From Mantamonas sphyraenae (Eukaryota; CRuMs; Mantamonadidae): 64,000 nucleotides of DNA. A program made the translations under genes and the position numbers. Positions 54,567 to 64,000 of the stretch are shown here, piece after piece. The notes under the pieces are model-generated. The model made no database searches and was not told the origin of the DNA. It saw only the letters and a program-made list of their open reading frames with translations. The DNA lies in the NCBI GenBank assembly GCA_026936335.1, contig JAPMXV010000002.1, forward strand, positions 62,001-126,000. The letters run 5' to 3'. Numbering within the stretch: the first letter of the stretch is position 1; every line of letters starts with the position of its first letter.

Positions 54567-57500
54567 ATGGCTGAGGAAAAGAGAGCAAGCGTGCTGACTT
54601 TGGAGGAGGAAATGGCGCGTCTGAGCATGGAGGGAGCCACGGAACGCAAGTACGGCGAAGACCTGACGTACTTGCTGAACAACCGTGAGCGAGCGGACGT
54701 CACCTTCCTTGTGGGCAACCGACGCTTCCACGCACACAAAATGCTGCTTGTGCAACGTTGTGGCTACTTCAAACACCTGCTTACGGAGAAGCTGCAGCAG
54801 CTCAATGGCATGTTCTTGGACATTGAGATACGAGACACCACCCCAGACGTCTTCTACACCGTCCTACGCTACATCTACACCTCAAAGGTCGACCTCAACG
54901 AGGACAACTGTTGGGATATCTTCTTTGTCGCCGAAACCTTTGATCTCGATGGTCTCAAGGAACTGGTACGTGGCTCTCCACCGCCAGCCGTGGGGGGGAT
55001 GCCCCTTTTACTATTTTTTTTTTTGTGCCCCCTTTTTCGCAACCGTGGCCTTTGCGCCTGCAACCACCGCACTACAAATGCAGGTGTGGTGCAGTCAGCT
55101 GCGCGTGGCATGTGTGTATGATCGTGCATGTGTGTGTGGAATGCGGGTGCGCACACACGGCGTTTGCGCGGGAGGGGAAAAACGGAAGCTGGGAGCTCCC
55201 GTCTTCTTTTCTTTGCCTCGCACACGGAGGCGGCAACGGGACGCGGTGTGCATGCGCGTCCAGTTAGACAGCATGTATGCACAGTGTTTGCGATGAAGAG
55301 AATGGGTGTTGGGGGCCGATCATGAACGGAGGCAGGGAGCAAAGCTTGTTCGCTGAACGAAGTTGCGACGAATTTTGTTGTGTGCTCGTCGAGACACAGG
55401 CACGCGCGCACGGGAGGGTTAGGGAGAGCATCGCAAGTGCTGACACGCGTGTGTGGACACCACGTGTGCGTACAGTGTGAGGATTACATTGCGGCGCACC
55501 TTGTGGTGGAGAACGTGGTGGAGTTTTGGGTATTCGCGACAACCAACCAGGCCTTGCGCCTGCTGAAGAAGTGCCACGAGTTTTTCGTGGACAACTTTGA
55601 GGAAGTGGTGCAAACACGTGAGATGCACCGGTACGGGAACCAGTTGTTGAAGGAGACGATGCATTCGAACGACCTGGAGCACGATCTGGGACAAGACGTG
55701 CTCAACCTGCTCCTGCAAGCCGAGGTGGACTTCCAACGCAGCGGAGGACGTGACTCGCACGGATGGACGTCCATCGAGGGCTCGGTGGTGGTCAGCACGT
55801 CGTCCAGCACCGGGAGCACACGTACAAACTCGCGCGTGAGTTCGCGACGCGGCTCGTGGGGCACTGTGCCGCGAGCTGGGAGCTTGCTGATGTCCACGCA
55901 GGGGTCGATGTCGGAGGAGGGGTTGGCATTGGATCAGCTCAGCGGAGGCATGGACACGATGGAGACGGAGTTTGCGGGAGGGGCACGGCAAGGACAGGAG
56001 GAGGTGGTATGGTGCGACAAGACTCGTTGGAGAGGCAGGCGTGGATGAGCAGGACGGTTTCAGGACGCGGTGGACGAGGCAGTGCGAGTCTGGACACGCC
56101 AGCGACTTACTTTGACCACGATGGGGCGTGGGCAGAGCCTACGGGAGGGGTGATCAAGTCGCATTCCCACGACGCCGGTCGCTCGGTGATGCACTTTCAC
56201 AGCAACGCAAGCTCCAGGGTGCAGTCGGGCACCACCACCCCGTTTGAATTTGTCTCCAAGCTGGAGCGGCTCACGTCGAGGAGTATCAACCGTGCGTTGC
56301 GGCAGGCGGGATTACACGATGGCGGCGGGTACGGCGGCGGTCGCACCCAGCTCCGTGATTCAAACAGCAGTAGCGGTGGAAGCGGCGGAAGCGGAATGAG
56401 GCGTGCTAATAGTGGTGCTGGGGTGGAGGACACGGGCTTCAGCAACTTTCACCATGATGCAATGATGGACGACTTGCTGAACTTTGACGACGGCGAGGGC
56501 AGGACTGTGCTGACCGAAACCATGTTTACAGAGTTGGACGACGACGACGACGAATTGAACCCGGAAGAGGAGGCGGCATTGGCAGAGGCAAACGCACAGG
56601 CGGCACTCACGCACCGTCTGTATCCCAAGCCAGGTTTGGACGAAGACGGTGGAGAAGACCATGACGAGCCCACGATGATCGACATCATCATCATCATCGT
56701 CGTCATCCACACCTTTTTCATCCTCATCGTTTCTACACGAGTCTCAGCACACAGACACAAACGACGACCTGGACATGGACGAGGTGGGAAGCCAGTCGAC
56801 GTTTCAAGACTCGCCGCTGCCCGCTGGGCACCTGCTGTCGTCGTCTGGTGCAAACACCGGAAAGGCAGGGCAACAGGGCCCAATGGTGGCACAAGGTTCG
56901 GCAGTGGGTGGTGGTAGGCATGGCCACACCAACAACAGCAACAACAACAGCATCAACGGTGGCAACCATGGATTGGGACGCCTGTCGAGCCAGCTGCTGT
57001 TCAGCAGGCAATCGTTTGAAAACTGCTACGGCGTTTCGTTGCCCGAGGTGATGAGCACACTGGAGGACCTGCTTGTGTCGACGCCGGGTCTGCTGGGGTG
57101 CGAGGACACGGTGATCTACATGCACGACCGGGAAACCAACGAGTTGTGCACGCTGGTGAGTGTGGGTGAAGGACGCAAGGCTCAAAAGATCCAAATCGGA
57201 TTGCCGTCGTCGATGGGCATCATTGGCGCGGTGTTTACGCGCGTGCGTGCAGAGGCGGTAGACGATGTACAAAACGACGACCGCTTCTCCAAGGACGTGG
57301 ACCAGAAGCCGGGCACGACGACAGAAAACATGCTGTGTGTGCCCATTGTGGAAGGAGACGGCGACGACGATTGCATCGGAGTCATTGCCTGTCTGAACAA
57401 AGCCAAGGGCGACTTTGCAGAGTCTGACCTGGTCCACCTGCGCATGGTGGCCTCGCTGGCAGCACTCAACCTGCGCCAAATGGTGATGCACCGCAAGAGG

Positions 57501-58260
57501 CAACAACAGCTGGAACTGTACAAGGCACAGTCTCGCACAGGCAGTGCAGCAAGCACCCAGAGCGATCGCGAGCAAACCTACCAATCGTTTGGCAGCGAGG
57601 ACGAAACAGGACACATCAGCGGCGACGAGGGCGACCAAGGAGACGCCATGGACCAGGAAGTACGCAGGGAATTGCGTGGTGGCATGAGGATTGGCGACCT
57701 GGGGGAGCCTGGAGGCGAACGACGCATGAGTGGGCTCATTGGCAGCCAGACACAGGTGTTGCTGGAGATGGACCAGAAGCAGGTGCAACGTGCGTTGACA
57801 GGCGACCCGGTGTTGATGGACAGGGAGCAGTTGGAACGTGTAAAGGGACGCATGCGAGCCGAGGCGGCCAGGATGCGTGCGAGGGCAAATCGCGACCAAG
57901 ACGGCGGGGGGGGAAGAGGATGAGGAGGAGGAGGAGGAAGAGGAAGAGGGTGAGGAAGAGGATGAGGATGAGGAGGATGAGAGAGGGCTGTTGGAAGGAG
58001 GCAAGCGAGAACGAGGGTCGGACCTGTCGTTGGATGCGTTGCGGGAGAACATGGAGAGCCAGGCGTTGGCACGTCTGATGGACCAGGCCGAACTGTTTGG
58101 GCGACGCAACAGTGGCAATTTGCCCAAGGACGAGGGCGAGGGCGAGGGCTCCTCTGCAGACGGCGGCTACTTTTCGTTTGTGGACGAGGTGGTGCGGGAC
58201 AACAAGAGGAGGCGCACGAGTGACTATGCTCCCATCTTCCATTTCACAGCACGGCGATGA
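54567..58260 (+). CDS. BTB-BACK-GAF domain protein
   Basis: Exons 54567-54965 and 55476-58260, about 1060 residues if three frame breaks are bridged. The BTB domain covers residues about 38-140 (RADVTFLVGNRRFHAHKMLL, FYTVLRYIYTSKVDL, WDIFFVAETFDLDGLKEL); a BACK-like helical part follows (CEDYIAAHLVVENVVEFWVF, LRLLKKCHEFFVDNFEEVV). A long Ser/Gly/Asp-rich linker leads to a GAF domain at about 57040-57480 (LLVSTPGLLGCEDTVIYMHD, GLPSSMGIIGAVFTRVRAEA, DDRFSKDVDQKPGTTTENML, VPIVEGDGDDDCIGVIACLN). The end is acidic and then contains RDNKRRRTSDYAP. BTB suggests Cul3 or dimer binding and GAF suggests small-molecule sensing. Breaks: about 55995-56006, about 56668-56690, and the 8-G run at 57906-57913 (one G too many). 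Confidence 0.82.
54966..55475 (+). other. BTB-GAF gene intron (510 bp)
   Basis: Longest intron in the window: GTACGT donor, GTGCTGACACG branch region, GCGTACAG acceptor. No independent gene was recognised inside it; short frames there have no protein-like features. Confidence 0.7.
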
Positions 58261-58352
58261 ATGTGTGTGTGTGTGTGTGTGGGAAGGAAGGAGACGATGT
58301 AAAAAATTGCTGTGTGGTGGACCCAACTCAAAACACATCATTTGCACAGAGC

Positions 58353-60883
58353 ATGAGCCGAAAGCTGCAGCTGGACGGGACTGCGTCGTCGCTGCGGCGG
58401 ACGGGCTCTGTGACGCAGGAGAGTGCGGTGGAGGTGTTGTGCGATGCATTGGTGGAACAGGTGATGGCTGGACAGGCATCAAGCGAGGCAGTGGTGCAGT
58501 GGGCGAGGGAAGAGAGCGTAGGTTTTTGCGGCGGGTGTGATCACGAGCACGAGCACGAGCAAACACACACACCACCAACAACTGACACCAATCCACGATG
58601 ATGATGTGCATACGCCATGGAACAGCATTTGATGCACACGGAGCAGTTGCCTGTGTTTGTGGATGTGGTATGCAAGGAGCACGGAGGCAGCGAGTTTGTG
58701 GAGGAGCTGGGCAGGGAACTGGGGCTGCCCGAGGAAGGAGGGACTCGCAGCGGAGGGATGGTGGATGCCATGGGAAGGCGTCTGGAGCATCATGTACATG
58801 TGATACTATGTGAACGACTGGTGCAGGGGGTGCGCACAAGGGTCAAGGCAGGGGTGGTTGCAAGCAGGCAACAACACAACTCGGGAGCGCAGGCCAGGAG
58901 AAGGCAAGCAAGGCGCAGGCTGGAGGCAGACGAGGACAATGGAGCGGCATCTGGGATGGGTGCAAGGAGAAGGGAAGGGGAGAGACGGGACTCGTCACAG
59001 GAACAGGAACAGGAACAGCAGCAGCAGCAGCAGCAGGGGGAACTTGGAGCCGAGGAGGAGCGACAACACTACGCAAAGCTGATCAGATGCTGTGCGGGGG
59101 CGTTGGATGCACTGGCCGAATTGTATGCACGGCTGGTGATTGGAGGCATTGGTAGCAACGCACTGGTCAACGAACTGTACCTTGTGTGTTCACTGTGCAG
59201 TATGCCGGTGCCTTTGTTGAAAGACCTGACTCGGGGTGAATCACCCACCTGCACCCCATCCTCCCCCTCCTCCTCCTCCTCCTCCTCATCATCATCATCA
59301 TCATCCACACAGGGAAAGGGGAGATTGGACAATATGCTGCATCTGTGCTACCTGGGTGCACGATGTGTGGCCCAATTGCAGCCTGTGATGGAACACGTTG
59401 GCAAATCCCTGCTGGGTGCCCTGCTCAACTGCCGTGCACTGGATGTGTATGCATGGGAATGCCTTGAAGAGATGCGCATGCGATACGGTGGTGTGCAACA
59501 AGCCTTCCACGGCCTGTGGTCTGCGTCCAAGCGCCCCTACGCGTTTGCGGCTGAACGGGACTCGCGCCTGCTGTTCAAGAACAACACGGCAGTGCCAAAT
59601 TCACGCGAACGAAGCCTGGACTCGTTTCGAAGCCTCCAGGAACAGTGGATGCGAGACAGGGCGTCGTTGACATTCGCAGCGGTGGGGGAACTGTTGTACG
59701 AAGATCTGCTGAAGGAGAATCGGTTCTGGTTTGCCAACCAGTTCCTGGAGAGCATGGTGGCTGCACACATGCCACGCAGCAAATCAGCAGACAATGCCAG
59801 TGAGGCACAGGAGTTGCGTTTGGGTGCATCATTGCAACGGCATGACACGCCAGACTTTTTCATGGAGTTTATCCGTGCCAGCGACTCCTACTGGCTGTGT
59901 TGGCACTTGCAGAGCTGCATGCGGGTGCGCATGAAGCAGTTGATTGAACAGGGAACACAGATGGTGGTGGTGAATCCGCAAGGGACCTCGTCGTCGTCCT
60001 CCACGTCCTCCACAGAGGTTCAACGGCAGCAGCAACAGCAGCAGGTGGACCTGACCATGGTTGTGCTGGAGTTGTGTGTATACGCACGCTACCTGGGCTT
60101 CCTGCATTTCCAGTGGACACCGTACGAGGAGCAAGGGCGGGCCAAGAACAACAAGGGCATCCAGCACGACATGGAGGGCAAGGTGTCTGTGGCGGCACAG
60201 GACAGTCCGTGTCGTCCGGATGTACTTGCGTGGCTGGTGGAGGGCATGGAGACACACACCCTTGTGCTACACGTGCCCTGGGTGGTGGAGTTTCTCAAGC
60301 CACTGAGTGAGGATAGGGTGCAACTGCGCACGGCATACATCAACCAGACATTGGATCTGCTAGCATGCATCCGTTACAACCTGATGCAATGGTTGACCCA
60401 CGGCCACCTGCTGGTGTGTGTGAAAATCGAAGAGCTGTTTGACATGTTGCCCCTGTCGGACATGCAAGCACGGCACCTGCACGCACAGACCCTTTTCGAT
60501 GCCCATTGGCGTCCCTATGTACGCCCCAGGAACCGCATCGACACATCGACGAGCAGCTCCGAGGGAGAGGACGACGAGGATGAGGATGAGGACGACGACG
60601 AGGCCGACGACGTAGACGAGCACAACCAACACCCGCAGGTGGAGGCGGACGAATCGATGCCAGCATTGACACCGTCTCCCTCGCAGGCAAAACGGCAGGG
60701 CTTTTCGTCATCAGACAGAGGTGGAGGCGATGGGGGACTGGATTATGTGCCTGTTCTGCTCAACGTGCACTTCCTGCAGTATGCCTGCATCGGGATGTAC
60801 CAGGTGCTGCAACTGCTGACACCCCAACCCCTCGTAAGCACTCGAGAGAAGGGTGAGGAAAGCCCTGGCGGTGGTGGTGGTGG

Positions 60884-60914
<31 letters not shown>

Positions 60915-63088
60915 CAACAACATGGGTCGGGACAGGGCAAGCGAGCATCGACACGGCCGCACAAACAGAGCAGAGGAAGTGGAGGAAGTGGAAAGGGGGG
61001 TTCGGGGTGTCTGTGCAGGAAGAGGGTGGTGGCAACGACCGTGGTGGGCGTGGGATCATGCAACCCAAAAAGTTGCAACTGACAAAAACAAAAGCGGGTC
61101 AGCCTCAAGCAAAGGGGCGCCGCAGGAGCGAACAGGGACAACAGGGCCATTCGCTGGCCACATCGCCGTCCTCACACTCACCCAGAGCGATGCTGTCATC
61201 CAAGAGCAGAATCAAGGGAGGAGAGGAGGAGAGTAACAACGACGGCAACACGTCCACCTCCACCAACGCTTTGCTGGTGAACACACTGTCGCCGGTCAAG
61301 TCGAGTGTGCACGGACGAACAGCGCCTGGATCACCGTCGAAGAAACGTCGCATCCAACTGCAGAGCCGGGCAATGAGACAGCGTGCGCCGATGCACATGG
61401 ACGACAAGACCATGCGGCTGCATGAGGCATTCTTTCATGTGAACGTGGAGGTGAAGACGGTGGTGGACTTTGTGCTGATGAGTGTGGCACGTGGAGTCAG
61501 CACGCAACTGGAAAGGCGACGTGTGGAACCCAAGCGACAGGCCTATGTGGCTGTGTTCAAGTGGCAGATGCAACAGGTGGCCAAGCTGGGCCAGCGGGAG
61601 AGCAGTGTGCAAGCAAACATCCGTTTGGTGGTGGAGCAGTATGCAGCGGCATGGGAGGTGCATCTGGACGAGTGGTTGCTGGAGGCCCGCGAAGCATGTC
61701 AAGCACGAGTGGAACCCAGTGTGATGGCCTTGGCCAAAGGGATGGCGTCGGATGCGGCGTTGTCAACGGCTGTGAAGCTGACTGTGGAGCAGGCCATGGT
61801 TCAGGTGCACAACCAGCTGGTGTCTGCGCAGCTGGGTTCCACCCTCATGCATGAGTGGAGTCGATTCTGGGAACGGCAGCAGGCCGCATCCAAGCATTCC
61901 ACCACAGGCAGCAGCAGCAGCAGCAGCAGCAGTGGCAATGGCACAACAGGAGGGGCCGACGGTGAGGGTGGGCATGGTGGCAGGGAGCATGGGCATGGAC
62001 GATCGCGGGGTCCGTTTCTGCAACATCAGGAACGGCTGCGCAATGGCCTGGACTCGAGTTTGATCAACACGGGTGCGCTGTTTGACATCATGGTGACGTC
62101 GATGCAACGTGTGTTGTCAGACATGCACATCTACGCACAGGATGCCACCACACACCTGCGTGAAGATGTGCATGCCCTTCGTGCACTGTCCACCACCACC
62201 ACCACCACCACCTCATCCTCCTCCTCCTCCTCGTTGTTGGAATCCCAAGCGGTGTGGAAGGACACACAGGCACAGCAACATTGCGCCGTCATGCTCGTCA
62301 CGCTTTCCACCGTCATGCGAGGACTGCGTGCAGCCAGTGCAGCCGTCGCTGAGGACACACTGGCACAGGATCATTCCACAGGAAGCAGCAGCGCAAGTGG
62401 TGTTGGCGCTGGTGAACAGAGTGGTGGTGGGCGTGTGGGTTCGTTGACAGATGCGAAACGGTCGAAACTGGAGGCCAGGATGATGGGAGGGCGACGGAGA
62501 CGGACGGATGACACACAGGACAGGCAACGGCAATTGGAGTCACTATGCAGGCAAGTGGACGGGCTGGTCAACGACGTGGCGCTAATCCTGCTCTTTGCAG
62601 CCCTTGGTACGGATCAGGTGGATGTGCTGTGGGAGTGGTGTGCACGCATGGCCCGGATGGACGTGTGGCGAACGGTGACGGAACGCACGCGCGTAGTGCG
62701 GCAGCAGGACGAATCGTCGTCGCAGCAGGAGCTGATCACCTCAACCACCAACACCACCACCACCACCAACACAACAACAACAACGACAACGACAGTGCAG
62801 GAAGAAGAGGAGGATTTGGAATCACTGTGGCCAGGGTATGCGTTGGTGCACGAGCTGTGGATCAAGTTGATGCTGTTGGGGGTGGTCAGGAGCAGCGGCA
62901 TGGAGCGAGCGTTGCTACGCATGCTACAGGAAGCAGACAGCCACGAACGCACCGCTGTGGCTCACATGATCCTGGAATTGGTGGATCTGCACAGTGCCGA
63001 GGCCGACGTGCATGGTGGTGACGTGTTCCATCCGCTGCAGTTTGCTCGTGTGCGCCGCTTCGCCCAGCACATTTCCATCGGCCCATGA
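58353..63088 (+). CDS. CDAN1: Codanin-1 homologue
   Basis: In animals, codanin-1 binds the histone chaperone ASF1 and the nuclease-like CDIN1. Exons 58353-58517 and 58626-63088, about 1542 residues after one frame repair. Family blocks: LAWLVEGMETHTLVLHVPWV then VEFLKPLSEDRV and YINQTLDLLACIRYNLMQW; VPVLLNVHFLQYACIGMYQV (compare [20 protein letters not shown] as I remember it); and LHEAFFHVNVEVKTVVDFVL followed by a region like the codanin C-terminal domain. Inserts of Gln (12 in a row near 60885-60920), Ser, Thr and Asp/Glu are frequent. The frame breaks at the 6-G run 60995-61000, where one more G joins the two halves. The stop TGA (63086-63088) overlaps the next gene's ATG. Confidence 0.82.
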
Positions 63089-63640
63089 GCACCAAGGCCA
63101 AGAAGAACTTTTTCCAGGTTGCTTCCCTGCTCAGCGAGGGCGGCGTTGGCCATCGAATGTACAGAACTTTGTGGAGTGGCCGCTACTCTGAGCCGTCGTA
63201 CTGGACTGTGACGCGCATCAAGCCCACCCAGGTCCGTTTCCTCTTTGCCCATTATCTCCACGGCCCCCGCACAGACGCACGCAACACGCACACACGCCGT
63301 AAACGTATCCATGGCCCACGCCATCTTGCAGAGACAACACACAAATGCGTGTGGTTGCCTGATCTGTATTCAGTGTGCCACACAACCGCGGGTTGGTCGT
63401 GGAGGCATGCGCAACCGCACGACACCAGCCGCTGACACACGACACACGACACACACACACACACACACACACACGTACCTCGCAACGGTGGACACATTAC
63501 AGGATGGCATGCATGGAAAGGCATGGGGTGTACTTACTTGGAGGGGCGCCGAGCTGGGCAAGGAGCAACGCATCCGCGGAGTGTTGAAGCGCGGCTGGCG
63601 ATTCCTGAAACCCGGCAGCGAAGGCGAAATGACAATGTGA
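63085..63640 (+). CDS. MRPS34: Mitochondrial ribosomal protein mS34
   Basis: Small-subunit mitoribosome protein. Exons 63085-63231 and 63503-63640 (94 residues). Exon 1: NFFQVASLLSEGGVGHRMYR, then TLWSGRYSEPSYWTVTRIKP, matching the mS34 pattern GVGRxVxRxxW...CFWxVTRVxP. Exon 2: GKAWGVLTWRGAE, then KEQRIRGVLKRGWRFLKP, matching GRAWGVLTFKGK...WRLVP. The intron (271 bp) has a GTCCGT donor, CGCTGACACACG, a long CA repeat and a TTACAG acceptor. The start cannot easily be moved downstream, because the first helix is part of the conserved block, so the 4-bp ATGA overlap with the codanin-1 stop looks real. It is short relative to animal mS34, lacking the long C-terminal tail. Confidence 0.85.
63450..63474. 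repeat. CA dinucleotide tract in mS34 intron
   Basis: Perfect CA run of about twelve units, 28 bp before the 3' splice site. Confidence 0.9.
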
Positions 63641-63728
63641 GCAAAAAGGGGATGAGAACAACACAGGGAATGCAATGCATTTTGTTGCACCACACCCTCG
63701 GCACAGGGCAACATCATCATCATCACGA

Positions 63729-64000
63729 TCAAATCACATTCTCCTGGTGCACGTGACCAAAGTACAGGCGGAAACGCGGCTCGCGCTCCAATCCCTGCAC
63801 GTAGGCATGCAGATCGGCCAGCAGGGTCATTGCACATGGCACTGTCTGTCTCTCATCTGCATCCTTGTCGTCTTGGCCCAGCAGCAGCCCCTGATACTCG
63901 ATGTACGGGGCAAGAAACGGCGGCGTTTCCTGATCACTGTCGCCACACCCATCGCTCACCTCCTCCAAACCTGGCACCTGCGCGGCAAAACCGGGGAGGA
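63729..64000 (-). CDS. Unidentified protein, C-terminal fragment (gene continues past window)
   Basis: Not recognised. The frame is open from the window edge to a TGA at 63731-63729, giving about 90 residues without an ATG, so the gene starts beyond 64000. Visible text: ETPPFLAPYIEYQGLLLG, an acidic loop, MTLLADLHAYVQGLE, and EPRFRLYFGHVHQENVI at the end. The LYFGH string faintly recalls the late His motif of histidine phosphatases (LYFGHD), but the Asp is missing and no RHG motif is in view, so I do not assign it. A possible donor GTCAC/GTGCAC right after the GH codons means the last seven residues might be intron. The stop is 88 bp from the convergent mS34 stop. Confidence 0.5.
   Translation of the reverse strand, partial: LPGFAAQVPGLEEVSDGCGDSDQETPPFLAPYIEYQGLLLGQDDKDADERQTVPCAMTLLADLHAYVQGLEREPRFRLYFGHVHQENVI

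Noticed and set aside
1..64000. tRNA, rRNA, CRISPR arrays, transposons or viral insertions
   Set aside because: I looked for box-B-like TTCGAAT sequences, regular spacer arrays, terminal repeats and polymerase or integrase motifs by eye and saw none; short structured RNAs could still be missed.

Overview
This window is nuclear DNA from a GC-rich, gene-dense eukaryote. Genes are split by short GT-AG introns (about 60-510 bp), mostly with a CTGAC-like branch site and a CACAG-type acceptor. Proteins carry Ser, Gln and Asp/Glu runs, and intergenic gaps are usually 30-120 bp. A codanin-1 homologue, a CCDC148-like protein, a centrosomin CM1 protein and an EML protein suggest a unicellular protist that builds centrioles or flagella. 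I cannot name the lineage. No tRNA, rRNA, CRISPR or transposon was recognised.

Layout. 1-2.6 kb: the 3' end of a PIP 5-kinase, then a membrane-anchored monoglyceride-lipase-like enzyme (-). 2.6-16.7 kb: a very large TRRAP/Tra1 pseudokinase gene (+). 16.7-25.2 kb: GTP cyclohydrolase I (-), a Rap-GAP, tRNase Z, a Sec14 protein, a possible 70-residue membrane protein (-) and Rab5. 25.3-31 kb: two tandem F-box/LRR genes and an EML-type WD40 protein (all -). 31-35.3 kb: an MPP6-like protein, a cyclin and two very acidic proteins, one secreted (all +). 35.4-39.3 kb: a CCDC148-like coiled coil and a heat-shock factor (-). 39.7-44.8 kb: the spliceosomal helicase Aquarius (+). 44.9-50.2 kb: a PX protein, a third F-box/LRR gene and ADAT1 (-). 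50.3-58.3 kb: a CM1 coiled coil (+), an ATP-grasp protein (-) and a BTB-BACK-GAF protein (+). 58.4-64 kb: codanin-1 (+), whose stop overlaps the start of mS34 (+), and a partial gene (-).

Most genes are housekeeping: splicing and RNA processing (AQR, MPP6, tRNase Z, ADAT1), chromatin (TRRAP, codanin-1), membrane traffic and lipid signalling (PIP5K, Rab5, Sec14, PX, lipase), and cytoskeleton (EML, CM1, CCDC148). They do not form an obvious operon-like system.

Eight genes contain single-base frame breaks that introns do not explain, several in G or C runs. With each break counted as one missing or one extra base, every gene model returns to a whole number of codons, so consensus indel errors are the simplest explanation. 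Exon boundaries below were placed by hand from splice signals, reading phase and family alignment from memory; no search was run.
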